A DNA stretch of 37,388 nucleotides from Pyrinomonadaceae bacterium (GTDB taxonomy: Bacteria; Acidobacteriota; Blastocatellia; Pyrinomonadales; Pyrinomonadaceae). The stretch is from assembly GCA_025054715.1 (NCBI GenBank), contig JANWYH010000012.1, positions 1-37,388 of the forward strand, given 5' to 3'. This document shows, piece after piece, positions 25,893 to 33,804 of this stretch. Below the pieces are notes generated by a model. That model saw nothing but the letters and a program-made list of their open reading frames with translations. It searched no databases and was not told the DNA's origin. The translations under genes and the position numbers were made by a program. The first letter of the stretch is position 1. Each line of letters starts with the position of its first letter.

Positions 25893-25912
25893 ATGTTTGT
25901 TTTGAGTTTTTC

Positions 25913-25938
25913 TTGAAAAGCTGGTAAAAAACTATAAT
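25913..25938 (+). promoter_or_regulatory. candidate internal promoter for thx
   Basis: A perfect -10 TATAAT (25933-25938) stands 28 bases before the thx start. The only good -35, TTGAAA (25913-25918), is spaced by 14 bases, which is short. The site would give the ribosomal protein gene a transcript separate from the nuo message, and could also feed nuoG-N. Confidence 0.4.
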
Positions 25939-25966
25939 TTTAGCTTGCTTGCAGGGAGAATAAACT

Positions 25967-26086
25967 ATGGGAAAAGGTGATTTAAGAACGCGTAGAGGGA
26001 AAATCTTCAGAGGGACTTTTGGTAAAACCAGACCACGTAAGAAGAAAAAGAAGCAACAGGCTCAACAGGAAGAAAAACTTCAATAG
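25967..26086 (+). CDS. Small ribosomal subunit protein bTHX
   Basis: A 39-codon gene in the gap between nuoF and nuoG. The product begins [19 protein letters not shown], followed by [10 protein letters not shown], which matches the bTHX (Thx) family (MGKGDxxTRRGKIxxGxxGxxRPxK). This tiny, very basic protein sits in a cavity at the top of the 30S head and was first found in Thermus thermophilus; it also occurs in Bacteroidota and some other phyla. After the conserved ~29 residues there is a Gln/Glu tail ([10 protein letters not shown]). A GGGAG ribosome site lies seven to eleven bases upstream (GCAGGGAGAATAAACT before ATG) and a TATAAT box farther up. Its presence inside a complex I operon is unusual. 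Confidence 0.9.
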   Translation: MGKGDLRTRRGKIFRGTFGKTRPRKKKKKQQAQQEEKLQ

Positions 26087-26099
26087 GGTTTAGACAAAA

Positions 26100-28364
26100 A
26101 TGACTCAAGAGATGATTAAAATCACGATTAACGGGCAGGAATTTGAAGTTCCGAAAGGAGCGAGGCTTATTGATGTATGCCGCGAAAAAGGTTTTGGAGT
26201 TCCGTCCTTCTGCTACTACAGTGATCTAGCCTTGCAGGCTTCGTGTAGGATGTGTCTAGTTCGGATTGAAAAAATGCCGAAGCTTCAGACTGCCTGCACA
26301 ATCATTTGCTCGGATGGAATGGTAGTTACAACCAAGAGCGAAGAGATTGAGAAGGCTCAACGGGCGATGGGTGAATTCTTACTTGCAAACCATCCACTTG
26401 ATTGCCCCGTTTGTGATAGAGGCGGTGAGTGTGAGCTTCAAGAAATGATTTTCGATTGGGGCGATCTCGAAGAGCGTTTTACAGAAAGAAAAAATGCTCA
26501 GCCTGAAAAGTATTTATCGCCCATGATTGCGAATGACCCGCAACGCTGTATCCTCTGCAAAAGATGCACTCGGGTTTGTGAAGAATGGATGGGTGAAGAA
26601 GCAATCGAAGCTGGTAATCGCGGCGTTAATACCGTAATAGGCACTTACGGTGGATGGCTTAATTGCTCGCAATGTGGAAACTGCGTTGAGGTTTGTCCGA
26701 CAGGGACTCTACTTGATGGAGTTTATCGTCACGAAACGCGTCCATGGGAGCTTGATCAAACTGTCTCAACAGATATTTATGGCTCCGATGGAATGCAAAT
26801 TTCAATTGGCTCTCGTGGTGGAAAAGTTCATCGAATAGTTGCGCGCGATCGGTACGTCAATGGTCTAAATGGAGAATTTCTAGATGTTAAGGCTCGCTTT
26901 GGTCATGGGTTTATAAATCATGAAGATCGCCTTAAAACTCCTTTGATAAGATACAAAAAAGGTGGACGACTGATTCCGGCAACTTGGGATGAGGCAGTTT
27001 CTTTTGTTGCTGAGAAGTTAAAAACTTATGGTAGGAGCGCAGGTGTAATAGCTTCTTGTCGCCTAACAAATGAATCTATTTACACGTTAAAGCGATTTGC
27101 TACGGATGTTTTGAAAACAGACCTTTATGCCGTTTCTGACAAATATGATCTTGCGCCGTTCTTTGATAACTTAAGTGCTCCGCTTTGCACGCACAAACAG
27201 ATTCGCTATGCTTCGACCATAATTTTAATAGGTGGTGAGCCTGAAGAAGAACAAACCTTTACGGCAAAGCAAATACGTCAAGCCGTTCGTAATGGCGGTG
27301 CGAAATTAGTAATAATAAATGACACTCCAATTCGTTTGAAGTCGTATGCTTCAAGGTTTATTCACATAAATCCGAAGTCTTATGATGCCTTTGTTCTTGG
27401 ATTGATAGACCCTACGAGCCGAAGGGAAGCATCGGCGAAACTTGGTATTGATGAAAAAGAATTCGATGCTTTGGAACGCATTTTACGGGAAACAAAAGGT
27501 GACTTGATAATAATGTTTGGTGGCGACCTGTCGGCTGAAGCGCAAGCGATACTGGCGAATTCAGCTCATATTTTTGCCAGTGAAGATTGCCAAGTTCTGT
27601 TTCATCCGTTGCCGCTTTACAACAATTCAGTTGGTGCAAACGATATAATGCAGGGTAAAAAGCCACTTATTGAAGTCCTACAAAAGGCAAGTGCGCTTTT
27701 AATTGGCGGTAGCTTACATGAAGAAAACACGAGATACCTTGAAAGTAAGGAGTTCATAGTCGTTCAGGAACTTTTCGAGACTGAAACGACAAGGTATGCT
27801 GATGTTGTCTTCCCTGCATCTTCTTTTGCGGAGGTTGATGGAACATATACGAATAACACTGGATTTGTGCAAAGAGTCAGGCAGGCGATAGAGCCGTTGC
27901 ATCAGTCGAAACCAGATTGGATGATAACATTTTTGATTGCTCGTGAAATGGGAGTTGATTTTGGATATGATTTTTCCGCTTCATCAGTGTTCAGGCAATT
28001 AGCTGATTCCATCGATCCCTATAATGGAATTCGTTATCCTCATCTGAAGGACGAGTCGAAACCGGTTCAAGTCAAACATAAGATTTGGCCAAAAAGAGAC
28101 CTTTCTAGTGAAATTAACGTTTTGCGCGAGAGAATGTCTAAAATGACTGAAAACACGCAGAAAATTAGTGAAACTCCTCGCGTCGGACATAAGCTTCATA
28201 GATTGACGACCCTGACGAGTAAAACACCAGAGTTCCACCTTTTGGCACACGGTAATCCAAAACCAGATAATGTCTTTGTTTCGCCGCTTTTGCAGTTCAA
28301 CCTTGACGGAACTCCGAGGAAAGAAGAATGGGTAAAAGCGGTCAATGTTGGTGATAGAGAATAA
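26100..28364 (+). CDS. nuoG: NADH-quinone oxidoreductase subunit G, with 8-Cys ferredoxin-type segment
   Basis: The 75-kDa-type subunit, 754 residues. Residues 1-80: [2Fe-2S] ferredoxin domain (C38, C49, C52, C66). Residues 80-120: N5 site HPLDCPVCDRGGECELQ (H98, C102, C105, C111). Residues 145-205: two complete CxxCxxCxxxC motifs, CILCKRCTRVC (C150, 153, 156, 160) and CSQCGNCVEVCPTGTL (C189, 192, 195, 199). Most complex I NuoG have only four Cys here (cluster N4); eight would allow two [4Fe-4S] clusters, as in [FeFe]-hydrogenase or formate dehydrogenase-type subunits. Residues about 215-650 are the molybdopterin-oxidoreductase-like fold (no metal cofactor expected), with a ~100-residue C-terminal extension. 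Starts 13 bases after thx. Confidence 0.93.
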   Translation: MTQEMIKITINGQEFEVPKGARLIDVCREKGFGVPSFCYYSDLALQASCRMCLVRIEKMPKLQTACTIICSDGMVVTTKSEEIEKAQRAMGEFLLANHPLDCPVCDRGGECELQEMIFDWGDLEERFTERKNAQPEKYLSPMIANDPQRCILCKRCTRVCEEWMGEEAIEAGNRGVNTVIGTYGGWLNCSQCGNCVEVCPTGTLLDGVYRHETRPWELDQTVSTDIYGSDGMQISIGSRGGKVHRIVARDRYVNGLNGEFLDVKARFGHGFINHEDRLKTPLIRYKKGGRLIPATWDEAVSFVAEKLKTYGRSAGVIASCRLTNESIYTLKRFATDVLKTDLYAVSDKYDLAPFFDNLSAPLCTHKQIRYASTIILIGGEPEEEQTFTAKQIRQAVRNGGAKLVIINDTPIRLKSYASRFIHINPKSYDAFVLGLIDPTSRREASAKLGIDEKEFDALERILRETKGDLIIMFGGDLSAEAQAILANSAHIFASEDCQVLFHPLPLYNNSVGANDIMQGKKPLIEVLQKASALLIGGSLHEENTRYLESKEFIVVQELFETETTRYADVVFPASSFAEVDGTYTNNTGFVQRVRQAIEPLHQSKPDWMITFLIAREMGVDFGYDFSASSVFRQLADSIDPYNGIRYPHLKDESKPVQVKHKIWPKRDLSSEINVLRERMSKMTENTQKISETPRVGHKLHRLTTLTSKTPEFHLLAHGNPKPDNVFVSPLLQFNLDGTPRKEEWVKAVNVGDRE

Positions 28365-28404
28365 TTTTGCAGTTTTCTTGTTTTTTGCTAAAGTTTAAGA
28401 TTTT

Positions 28405-29493
28405 ATGGAAGAAATTATAAGGGCGATCTTTCCTGTAATTGTTTACTTCGGAGCTATTTTTCTTGCCTTCAACGGTGTTTTAATAATCGTTGCCTATACT
28501 GTTTTAGCAGAGCGAAAAGTTTTAGGCTGGATTCAAGGGCGTATAGGTCCAAATCGCGTTGGACCTTGGGGATTGCTTCAACCATTTGCAGACCTTTTGA
28601 AGTTTATCTTCAAAGAAGAAATAGCGCCTGATAAATCCACAAAATTTGTTTACTACCTTGCGCCGTTAGTTGCGTTGATATGCGCTTTGATGCCAATAGT
28701 TGTTTATCCGTTTGGTCCGCCAATCAAAACGATTGATTGGAGTTTTTTACCTTATGGGCTTGGCGAAGGTATCAGAGAATTGCCCCTTAGAATAGCAGAT
28801 TTCGATGTGGCACTCCTTTATGTGCTTTCGATTACTTCAGTTGGCGTTTATGGAATTGCGCTTGCCGGCTGGGCTTCTAATTCAAAGTATTCGTTGATGG
28901 GTGGACTTCGTTCATCGGCTCAGATGATTTCATACGAGCTGGCAATGGGAGCATCTATTTTGGGTGTAGTAATGATGGCAGGAAGCCTTAGCATCGGTAA
29001 AATAATCGAGGCGCAGACACAGTATCCGACAAAATGGTTTATTATCCCGCAGTTTGTAGGTTTTATTGTATTTCTAACAGCGGCTTTTGCTGAGACGAAT
29101 CGTGTTCCGTTTGATTTGCCAGAAGCAGAAACAGAGCTAGTTGCAGGATTTCACACGGAGTATTCAGCGCTTAAGTTTGCGCTTTTCTTCATGGCTGAAT
29201 ATGTCAACATGTTTACAGTTTCCGTAATGTGCTCGACACTTTTCCTTGGTGGCTGGTATGTACCTGGTCTTAGCCATGTTTTTGAAGTTGGGTCTATTCC
29301 TTACGCGATAGTAAGTCACGTAGCTTTCTTAATGAAGGTATTTTTCTTTTTATTTCTCTATATATGGGTTCGCGGGACTTTGCCGAGATTTCGATTCGAT
29401 CAACTAATGAGTTTCGGTTGGAAGTTTTTGCTTCCTGTAGCAATCGGTAATCTAGTTTTCACGATGATAATGGTTTATTTTGGAATCTTTTAA
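28405..29493 (+). CDS. nuoH: NADH-quinone oxidoreductase subunit H
   Basis: Membrane subunit at the junction of the two arms; it forms the mouth of the quinone channel. 362 residues with about eight to nine membrane spans. Signatures: LAERKVLGWIQGRIGPNRVG, GLLQPFADLLKFIFKEE, and the AFAETNRVPFDLPEAETELV loop followed by GFHTEYSALKFALFF, all with the conserved acidic residues of the E-channel. It starts 40 bases after nuoG. The AT-rich gap has a weak promoter-like pair that is not convincing. Confidence 0.97.
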   Translation: MEEIIRAIFPVIVYFGAIFLAFNGVLIIVAYTVLAERKVLGWIQGRIGPNRVGPWGLLQPFADLLKFIFKEEIAPDKSTKFVYYLAPLVALICALMPIVVYPFGPPIKTIDWSFLPYGLGEGIRELPLRIADFDVALLYVLSITSVGVYGIALAGWASNSKYSLMGGLRSSAQMISYELAMGASILGVVMMAGSLSIGKIIEAQTQYPTKWFIIPQFVGFIVFLTAAFAETNRVPFDLPEAETELVAGFHTEYSALKFALFFMAEYVNMFTVSVMCSTLFLGGWYVPGLSHVFEVGSIPYAIVSHVAFLMKVFFFLFLYIWVRGTLPRFRFDQLMSFGWKFLLPVAIGNLVFTMIMVYFGIF

Positions 29494-29500
29494 GGTGTTT

Positions 29501-30025
29501 ATGGTGTCTTTGCTTTTCTTTGTGTTGGCAGGTTTGGCGATTGCTTGTTCGATTTTGATGGTATATCACAAGAATCCTCTTTACAGCGCTATATCGCTCA
29601 TAGGTGTTTTCATTGCGCTTGCTTGTATTTACCTTTTGCTTGCTGCGCCTTTTATTGCAGTAACTCAGGTTTTAGTCTATGCAGGCGCGATAATGGTGCT
29701 TGTTATTTTCGTGATAATGCTTTTAAATCTTGAAGAAGACAAACCGCTTACAAGGCTTCGTTATCTTTATCTAGTCGGTATTGTATTGGGACTAGCACTT
29801 TTTTTGCAGACACTTTTTATTTATCAAGCTGTCAAGAGTGTAAGTCGGTCGGCGCCGGCAGAGGCGACGGCGGGGCTTACCATGAATATCGGGCGAGCAA
29901 TGTTTACCGAATACCTTTTGCCCGTGGAAATAGTCGGTGTGTTACTTTTGATGGCTATAGTCGGTGCGATGATTTTATCTCGCAAAAATGGTCAATTTCA
30001 ATCTGAAGAGAAAAAGGAAGATTAA
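29501..30025 (+). CDS. nuoJ: NADH-quinone oxidoreductase subunit J
   Basis: Membrane subunit of 174 residues with five spans; it carries the TM3 pi-bulge region (VTQVLVYAGAIMVLVIFVIM) that changes shape during turnover. The last span is EIVGVLLLMAIVGAMIL. The ATG at 29501 is preceded by TAAGGTG that overlaps the nuoH stop; an in-frame TTG at 29480 would overlap nuoH and is less likely. Only seven bases separate it from nuoH, so there is no room for nuoI, which usually lies here. Confidence 0.95.
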   Translation: MVSLLFFVLAGLAIACSILMVYHKNPLYSAISLIGVFIALACIYLLLAAPFIAVTQVLVYAGAIMVLVIFVIMLLNLEEDKPLTRLRYLYLVGIVLGLALFLQTLFIYQAVKSVSRSAPAEATAGLTMNIGRAMFTEYLLPVEIVGVLLLMAIVGAMILSRKNGQFQSEEKKED

Positions 30026-30030
30026 GGCTT

Positions 30031-30336
30031 ATGGAACCTAGTCTTGAGAGTTACCTGGCTTTATCGGGAATTTTGTTTACTATAGGGGTAGTTGGATTAA
30101 TTGTCAAACGCAATGCTATAGGAATGTTTATGTGCATTGAGCTTATGCTCAACGCAGTCAATCTGACTTTCGTTGGGTTTTCCCGATTTTATAATGACAC
30201 TACGGGGCAGCTCTTCGTTTTTATGGTGATGAGCGTTGCAGCGGCGGAAGCTGCAATCGGACTAGGGATTATAATAGCCTTTTTTAGAAACAGGATTTCG
30301 GTTGATGTTGATGATGCAAGTATCTTGAAAAATTAG
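30031..30336 (+). CDS. nuoK: NADH-quinone oxidoreductase subunit K
   Basis: Small MrpC-like membrane subunit of 101 residues and three spans. Motifs: LFTIGVVGLIVKRNAIGMFM, then CIELMLNAVNLTFVGFSR with the conserved Glu (E36-type) of the proton path, and VMSVAAAEAAIGLGIIIAFF with the second Glu. Exactly the family length. It follows nuoJ after five bases. Confidence 0.97.
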   Translation: MEPSLESYLALSGILFTIGVVGLIVKRNAIGMFMCIELMLNAVNLTFVGFSRFYNDTTGQLFVFMVMSVAAAEAAIGLGIIIAFFRNRISVDVDDASILKN

Positions 30337-30406
30337 TTTGAAGTGATGAAAGCTCTCGTTTGAGGAATTTTAAAGCAAAAGGGAAGTCTAAATTTTCGGG
30401 GTGAAA

Positions 30407-32518
30407 ATGATAGAGAATAATTTTCTAAGCCTTATAATTTTTGCGCCTCTTTTAGGAGCCATAATCAACTGGTTGATAGGAAGGCGTCTAAGAAGCGAAG
30501 CTTTTAGTGGGACGGTTGCCTGCTTGGCAATCGGTGTTTCCACCGTGGTTGCCTTTATGATTGCCTTCGGGATAGGAACACCGCACGAAGGCGCTCTTTT
30601 TATGCCTGAAGGTAAGCCCGTTTTCGATCATATCTGGACATGGATCGAGGTTGGGCGTTTTAGAGCAGATTTCGGGCTTGCTATGGACCGGCTTTCTGGT
30701 ATTTACTCTCTTTTTGTTACTTTTGTAGGCTTGTTGATACATATTTTTGCGACCGGCTACATGCATGGCGACGGCGGTTATTATCGCTTTTTTGCCTACA
30801 TGAATCTTTTCATGTTCTCAATGCTTACGCTTATTCTCGCCGATAATTTCCTGCTGATGTTTGTAGGCTGGGAAGGAGTAGGGCTTTGTTCATATCTTCT
30901 AATTGGCTACTACATCAAATGGGACACGGCACGCCGTGCTGCTAAAAAAGCTTTCGTAATGAATCGAATCGGGGATTGGGGCGTGATAATGGGGGTTTTG
31001 CTGGTTTTTACGCTTACAGGTTCTATTTCCTTTTTTGATAAGGCGATTGGCGAAGATAAGATAGAAAGCGCATTAAGAATAATAAGCGAGATGCCAGCAG
31101 AGCCTTTTACCTTTGCTGCAATCTTTGCTGGAGGAGTCACTTCAGCTGCTATTTTGCTTTTTATTGGTGCTACTGGAAAGTCGGCTCAAATCCCTTTATT
31201 TACTTGGCTTCCGGACGCTATGGCTGGACCAACGCCAGTATCAGCTTTAATTCATGCAGCTACAATGGTGACGGCGGGTGTTTACATGGTTGTTCGTTGT
31301 AATGCGATTTATTTGAATGCGCCTTCGGCGATGCTAGTTGTTGCGATAATTGGCTGTGCAACGGCTGTTTTCGCTGCAAGTATCGGTCTAGCTCAAAACG
31401 ACATAAAGAAAGTATTAGCATACTCAACCGTGTCTCAACTTGGATACATGTTCTTGGCTTGCGGTGTTGGTGCCTTTATCGCTGCTATATTTCATGTGCT
31501 GACTCATGCGTTTTTCAAAGCACTGTTGTTTTTAGGTGCTGGTTCTGTGATTCACGGGATGCATCATGAACAAGACATGCGACGGATGGGCGGGCTAAGA
31601 AAATACATGCCCATAACCTTTGCAACTATGGTAACGGGCTGGCTAGCAATCGCCGGGATACCTATTTTTGCAGGATTCTTTTCAAAGGATGAAATTCTTT
31701 ATAAAACCTTCATAGCCAAAAATTTGCCAGCAAACTTAAACTACATACTCTGGGCTGTAGGGCTTATAACTGCCGTTTTAACTGCCGTTTACATGACCAG
31801 AATGATGGTGATGACTTTCTGGGGTAGAGAAAGATTTGACCTTGAGCTCCCTGAAAGGCCGGATACTCCTTTCGAAGAGGAGCACCATGAAACTCATCAT
31901 AAACCTCACGAATCTCCTTGGGTTATGACTGTTCCTTTGATTGTTCTTGCATTTCTTTCAACTTTTGGCGGGCTAATTGGAGTTCCTTATGCTCTGAGTT
32001 CCCTTGTTGGCTTAAAAGATGTAAACGTTTTTGAGCATACACTTGAACCTGTAATAGTAAAGGAGAACAAGCATCAGACAGTCTCTAGTGAGGAGAAAAC
32101 AGCCGTAGAGCATTTAACTCAGAAACATCATTCACCTGAAGAAATTCAGACAGAGAGGCTTTTGGCAGGACTTTCCGTAATTTTGGCGGTTATAGGCATT
32201 GGAGTAGGCTGGGCGGTGTTTAGTAAGAATCCGTTGCTTAAGATGCCAAAGGTTCTTGAGCGTAAATGGTATGTTGATGAAATTTATAATGGTTTGATAG
32301 TTGATCCATTAACGAATCTTGCGAGACGTGCTCTTTGGAAGGGATTTGATCTAGGTTTTGTTGATGGTGTTGTAAATGGCGTAGGTGCTTTTATTGTGGC
32401 CATGGGTGGGCTAATTCGTAGGATACAAGTTGGGTTTGTTAGATTCTATGCTGCGGTTATCTTACTTGGTGCGTTGCTGATAGTCGGATATTTTCTTTAC
32501 TATGCGTTAAAGTTATGA
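30407..32518 (+). CDS. nuoL: NADH-quinone oxidoreductase subunit L (antiporter-like)
   Basis: Distal proton-pumping subunit related to MrpA antiporters; 703 residues, longer than E. coli NuoL (613). Antiporter core motifs: FVGWEGVGLCSYLLIGYY (with the essential Glu), GKSAQIPLFTWLPDAMAGPT (Lys), VSALIHAATMVTAGVYM, and KKVLAYSTVSQLGYMFLACG. The last ~60 residues hold the long lateral helix and last span (KWYVDEIYNGLIVDPL onward). Between them is a His/Glu-rich insert: EEEHHETHHKPHE around 31879-31912 and EHLTQKHHSPEE farther on. ATG at 30407 has GGGG five bases upstream; GTG at 30401 is the alternative. It follows nuoK by 70 bases and its stop touches the next open frame. Confidence 0.96.
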   Translation: MIENNFLSLIIFAPLLGAIINWLIGRRLRSEAFSGTVACLAIGVSTVVAFMIAFGIGTPHEGALFMPEGKPVFDHIWTWIEVGRFRADFGLAMDRLSGIYSLFVTFVGLLIHIFATGYMHGDGGYYRFFAYMNLFMFSMLTLILADNFLLMFVGWEGVGLCSYLLIGYYIKWDTARRAAKKAFVMNRIGDWGVIMGVLLVFTLTGSISFFDKAIGEDKIESALRIISEMPAEPFTFAAIFAGGVTSAAILLFIGATGKSAQIPLFTWLPDAMAGPTPVSALIHAATMVTAGVYMVVRCNAIYLNAPSAMLVVAIIGCATAVFAASIGLAQNDIKKVLAYSTVSQLGYMFLACGVGAFIAAIFHVLTHAFFKALLFLGAGSVIHGMHHEQDMRRMGGLRKYMPITFATMVTGWLAIAGIPIFAGFFSKDEILYKTFIAKNLPANLNYILWAVGLITAVLTAVYMTRMMVMTFWGRERFDLELPERPDTPFEEEHHETHHKPHESPWVMTVPLIVLAFLSTFGGLIGVPYALSSLVGLKDVNVFEHTLEPVIVKENKHQTVSSEEKTAVEHLTQKHHSPEEIQTERLLAGLSVILAVIGIGVGWAVFSKNPLLKMPKVLERKWYVDEIYNGLIVDPLTNLARRALWKGFDLGFVDGVVNGVGAFIVAMGGLIRRIQVGFVRFYAAVILLGALLIVGYFLYYALKL

Positions 32519-32541
32519 TGATGGTAACTGGGAGGTCAAAC

Positions 32542-33087
32542 ATGACAGTTCGTACCAGAGTTTATCGCGTTCCTATAGTTTCTGAATCGGAGTGGAGATT
32601 TGATACTTCAGCAGGGGTTGATATTTCAATTGGTCTTTCTTCTTTTTTGTTTTTGGCAGGTACCATAGGTGGTCTTTGGGTAAAGAGGGACTCAGATCGA
32701 GATCCTGTTCGACTGACTTATGGGGGATTAGGTGGCGGATTAGGGTTGAGTTTAGTTCCGTCTCCAGTAAATATCTCATTTTCATTACCACAAATGCCAA
32801 GTGAGGGCAGGATTTACAAAACAATACATGCTCGTGAAACGCTCGACCTAAATGAAATAAGGGGGCCTTTTTTGCTAATACAAGGTTCGGCAGACGCTGG
32901 ACCAGGGTATAGTGGATCACTTATGTTTCTTGGAGGAAGCAAACCTGATCCTTTGCTTCTTTTACAAAGATCCAATATAGTGGGTTTCATTTTAACATGC
33001 TATGGATGTGTAAGGTTTGGTGGTATGACAGCGACTCTGCTACCTTTTAATCTGAATCTCTCGGTGTATGGCGGTCTATTACTTTGA
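32542..33087 (+). CDS. Unrecognised glycine-rich protein between nuoL and nuoM
   Basis: A 181-residue protein of no family I can name. The ATG at 32542 is preferred because GGGAGG lies six bases upstream; an ATG at 32515, overlapping the nuoL stop as ATGA, would add nine residues. After a polar start (MTVRTRVYRVPIVSESEW) comes a hydrophobic stretch (ISIGLSSFLFLAGTIGGLWV), a Gly-rich LTYGGLGGGLGLSLVP segment, and then alternating beta-like pattern with ASADAGPGYSG-like turns (QGSADAGPGYSGSLMFLGG) and a hydrophobic C-terminus. Two cysteines lie near the end (LTCYGCVRFGG). No clear signal peptide. It overlaps the next small membrane protein gene by 20 bases, so the three genes form a block translated together within the nuo operon. 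Confidence 0.7.
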   Translation: MTVRTRVYRVPIVSESEWRFDTSAGVDISIGLSSFLFLAGTIGGLWVKRDSDRDPVRLTYGGLGGGLGLSLVPSPVNISFSLPQMPSEGRIYKTIHARETLDLNEIRGPFLLIQGSADAGPGYSGSLMFLGGSKPDPLLLLQRSNIVGFILTCYGCVRFGGMTATLLPFNLNLSVYGGLLL

Positions 33088-33448
33088 AGTAGGATTACAT
33101 GAGATAGTCATTTTTTTGATGATTTTCAATCTTTTTGCTTTAGTGGTGTTGGGAATATTGACCTATAAGTGGCAGCACGAAAAAGCTGAGTTTATGCTCG
33201 AAAAGTGGGCTAAGATGAATAAGTACGAAATCCTAATGAAATCATACGCTAATCCTATAGGAACAGGTCCAGGGGTTGGTTCTAGAAATCCACAAATCAT
33301 GTACAGAGTTGTGGTTAAGGATAGTAAGGGTGAAAGAAGATCTGGAGTAATTAAAGTAGGAAGTAGATGGCTTGGTGTTTTTGAAGAAAAGATTACAGTG
33401 GATTGGGATGGTGATCAAGAAAATGCTTTCTACCGAAAGAGTAACTGA
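33068..33448 (+). CDS. Small single-span membrane protein, paralogue 1 (unknown function)
   Basis: A 126-residue protein. One membrane span at residues about 10-32 (HEIVIFLMIFNLFALVVLGI), then a helical KAEFMLEKWAKMNKYEIL segment and a compact C-terminal domain with YRVVVKDSKGERRSGVIKVG, SRWLGVFEEKITVDWD. The last part looks like a small beta domain facing the cytoplasm or the periplasm. The next gene encodes a clear relative: W-x3-N-x-YEIL and (V/L)(I/V)KVGSxxLGxF are shared. No ribosome site is seen; it overlaps the gene before by 20 bases and the gene after by 26. I do not recognise a named family; function unknown. Confidence 0.72.
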   Translation: MAVYYFEVGLHEIVIFLMIFNLFALVVLGILTYKWQHEKAEFMLEKWAKMNKYEILMKSYANPIGTGPGVGSRNPQIMYRVVVKDSKGERRSGVIKVGSRWLGVFEEKITVDWDGDQENAFYRKSN

Positions 33449-33746
33449 CTTTTTTTTATTGGTTCCATTGGTTGGTTTTCAGATACTGTTTTCTACCTTA
33501 CAATTCCTCTGGCTATACTACTTAAATAGAAAGAAGGCAGATCTGTTGTTGGAGAGATGGGCGTTGATGAATGACTACGAAATTTTGGAGAAAAGAAAGA
33601 TATGCTCGCTAAGAGAAGGTTTTATGCAAACTAAGTATTTGGTTTGCTTCTTAGATTCAGAAAAGAGAAAGAAAAGAGGATTAGTAAAAGTCGGGAGTAA
33701 ATATCTGGGAGCTTTTTCTAAAAGAGTAGTTTATGCTGAGTGTTAG
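33423..33746 (+). CDS. Small single-span membrane protein, paralogue 2 (unknown function)
   Basis: A 107-residue protein from ATG 33423 (the frame stays open to 33372, but the extra residues are unlike the paralogue). One membrane span (VTDFFLLVPLVGFQILFSTL, residues about 7-30), then KADLLLERWALMNDYEILEK and the C-terminal LVKVGSKYLGAFSKRVV. It lines up with the protein encoded just before: KADLLLERWALMNDYEIL against KAEFMLEKWAKMNKYEIL. It has lost the long Gly-rich linker and the acidic tail, and is more basic. The pair looks like a tandem duplication that diverged. Followed after 58 AT-rich bases by nuoM. Confidence 0.68.
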   Translation: MLSTERVTDFFLLVPLVGFQILFSTLQFLWLYYLNRKKADLLLERWALMNDYEILEKRKICSLREGFMQTKYLVCFLDSEKRKKRGLVKVGSKYLGAFSKRVVYAEC

Positions 33747-33804
33747 AGATTCAGAATATTTTTTTGTATAGCAAGAATAAAGTTAGAATTAGGAAATTTA
33801 GTCT

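Noticed and set aside
28365-28404. TTGCAG-16-TAAAGT promoter-like pair before nuoH
   Set aside because: Poor matches in an AT-rich gap of 40 bases within an operon; expected by chance.
29480-29493. TTG start for nuoJ inside nuoH
   Set aside because: The ATG at 29501 has a better-placed AAGG and gives the normal NuoJ N-terminus.
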